A DNA stretch of 6,908 bases from positions 1 to 6,908 of the forward strand of contig CATZIM010000090.1 in assembly GCA_958420075.1 (NCBI GenBank), in the 5' to 3' direction. Under the pieces are notes generated by a model. That model did not search any database. It saw nothing but the letters and a program-made list of their open reading frames with translations, and was not told the origin of the DNA. Each line of letters starts with the position of its first letter. The first letter of the stretch is position 1. Source of the stretch: an uncultured Clostridia bacterium (GTDB taxonomy: Bacteria; Bacillota; Clostridia; Lachnospirales; Anaerotignaceae). Position numbers and translations under genes: made by a program. This document shows positions 6,680 to 6,908 of this stretch, piece after piece.

Positions 6680-6757
6680 ATGGAGAATTTTGCAGGAACA
6701 GTGGAAAATTATGAAAAAAATATCGACAATTATGAAAAAAGTATTTATAATTTATGA
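6680..6757 (+). CDS. Candidate 25-residue heptad-repeat micropeptide (unconfirmed)
   Basis: A short ORF in the spacer between spoIIM and xerD, from ATG 6680 to TGA 6755-6757. After the first Met, the peptide reads as three seven-residue units, ENFAGTV, ENYEKNI and DNYEKSI, followed by YNL. Hydrophobic residues fall at 4, 8, 11, 15, 18, 22 and 25, an unbroken 4-3 spacing that would make an amphipathic helix or short coiled coil. AAAAAAGG ends 5 nt before the ATG, a weak ribosome binding site. Against it: the ORF overlaps the apparent xerD promoter, and any 21-bp DNA repeat without a stop must encode a heptad. It is in frame with spoIIM, separated by one TAA and eight codons. No function is proposed. 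Confidence 0.25.
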   Translation: MENFAGTVENYEKNIDNYEKSIYNL

Positions 6758-6769
6758 AAGACTATGTCT
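6707..6769 (+). repeat. Three-unit 21-bp direct repeat upstream of xerD
   Basis: Units start at 6707, 6728 and 6749, exactly 21 bp apart. The first two share AATTATGAAAAAA and agree at 17 of 21 positions. The third is looser (AATTTATGAAAG). Twenty-one bp is two helical turns, so the A-tracts lie on one face of the DNA. The array covers both boxes of the predicted xerD promoter. Confidence 0.6.
6723..6751 (+). promoter_or_regulatory. Sigma-A promoter for xerD
   Basis: TCGACA (6723-6728, 5 of 6 to consensus) and TATAAT (6746-6751, perfect) are separated by 17 nt. This is the best promoter match in the window. Transcription would start near 6758 and give a leader of about 37 nt. It would separate xerD expression from the sporulation gene upstream. 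Confidence 0.72.
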
Positions 6770-6774
6770 TTTTT
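6757..6774 (+). promoter_or_regulatory. Small palindrome with T-run at the predicted xerD transcription start
   Basis: AAAGAC (6757-6762) and GTCTTT (6766-6771) flank a TAT loop, and the T-run continues to 6774. It could be a weak terminator for transcripts coming from spoIIM, a hairpin at the 5' end of the xerD mRNA, or an operator. The stem has only two G-C pairs, so strong termination is unlikely. Confidence 0.4.
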
Positions 6775-6794
6775 GATTTGAAGGGGTTATGAAT

Positions 6795-6908
6795 ATGGAA
6801 GAAAATCTGGCTGCTTTTCGCATGTACCTGCAAAATGTGAAAAAGTCCTCTGAAAATACCATATTGTCATATTTACGGGATCTGCGGGGATTCTGCGGTT
6901 TTATGGAA
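6795..6908 (+). CDS. xerD: XerC/XerD-type tyrosine recombinase, N-terminal part (cut by window end)
   Basis: Only the first 38 codons are present. The sequence MEENLAAFRMYLQN followed by SENTILSYLRDLRGFCGFM matches the start of the N-terminal SAM-like, core-DNA-binding domain of XerC/XerD recombinases, where a K-S-x-N-T-x-x-x-Y-x-x-D-L-x-x-F pattern is usual. The catalytic R-H-R-H-Y residues lie beyond the window. These enzymes resolve chromosome dimers at dif sites. XerD is preferred over XerC because xerD lies close to spoIIM in Bacillus, but the fragment alone cannot separate them from each other or from other tyrosine integrases. Two in-frame ATGs exist. AAGGGG (6781-6786) is 2 nt from the one at 6789 and 8 nt from the one at 6795, so 6795 is chosen. 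The gene has its own strong promoter just upstream. Confidence 0.82.
   Translation, partial: MEENLAAFRMYLQNVKKSSENTILSYLRDLRGFCGFME

Noticed and set aside
6295..6714. Overlapping 139-codon frame inside spoIIM
   Set aside because: It is out of frame with a clear SpoIIM, has no ribosome binding site of note and shows no recognisable motif.
6795..6908. Integrase of a mobile element starting at the right edge
   Set aside because: A tyrosine recombinase can mark an integrated element, but the position beside spoIIM fits chromosomal XerD, and no tRNA or attachment repeat is visible. The missing C-terminal part would settle it.

Overview
The window looks like chromosomal DNA from a spore-forming, low-to-mid-GC Firmicute, most likely in Clostridia. 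The reasons are a SpoIIM sporulation protein, strong AAGGAG-type ribosome binding sites before almost every gene, and a Nudix hydrolase - spoIIM - xerD order that recalls the same chromosomal neighbourhood in Bacillus. No species is named, because nothing in the sequence fixes one.

Layout. (1) Positions 1-1957: aspS (aspartyl-tRNA synthetase) on the plus strand, with an extended -10 promoter at the left edge and a long-stemmed intrinsic terminator after it. (2) Positions 1981-2691: a self-contained minus-strand unit made of a sigma-A-type promoter, one small nucleotidyltransferase-fold gene and its own terminator. It is convergent with aspS and divergent from the next operon, and its leucine codon use differs from aspS. 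(3) Positions about 2718-6655: a plus-strand run of five closely spaced genes with no convincing terminator between them. These are an M19 dipeptidase, an unrecognised protein with a membrane segment at each end, a class I aminotransferase of the aspartate aminotransferase type, an ADP-ribose-pyrophosphatase-like Nudix hydrolase, and spoIIM. (4) Positions 6656-6794: an AT-rich spacer holding a 21-bp direct repeat, a very good sigma-A promoter, a small palindrome near the predicted start of transcription, and an overlapping candidate 25-codon ORF. (5) Position 6795 to the end: the first 38 codons of a XerC/XerD-type tyrosine recombinase, cut by the window edge.

How the genes fit together. The dipeptidase can release amino acids from dipeptides, the aminotransferase can move amino groups between aspartate or glutamate and 2-oxo acids, and the Nudix enzyme probably cleans up ADP-ribose-type nucleotides. 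These are housekeeping functions, and spoIIM (engulfment during sporulation) appears to sit at the end of the same run. Most of the window is ordinary core genome. The least explained parts are the repeat/promoter/micro-ORF spacer before xerD, the two-membrane-segment protein, the isolated nucleotidyltransferase and a CPCC cysteine cluster in the Nudix enzyme. I see no CRISPR array, insertion sequence, tRNA or rRNA. No stretch longer than 300 bases lacks a gene.
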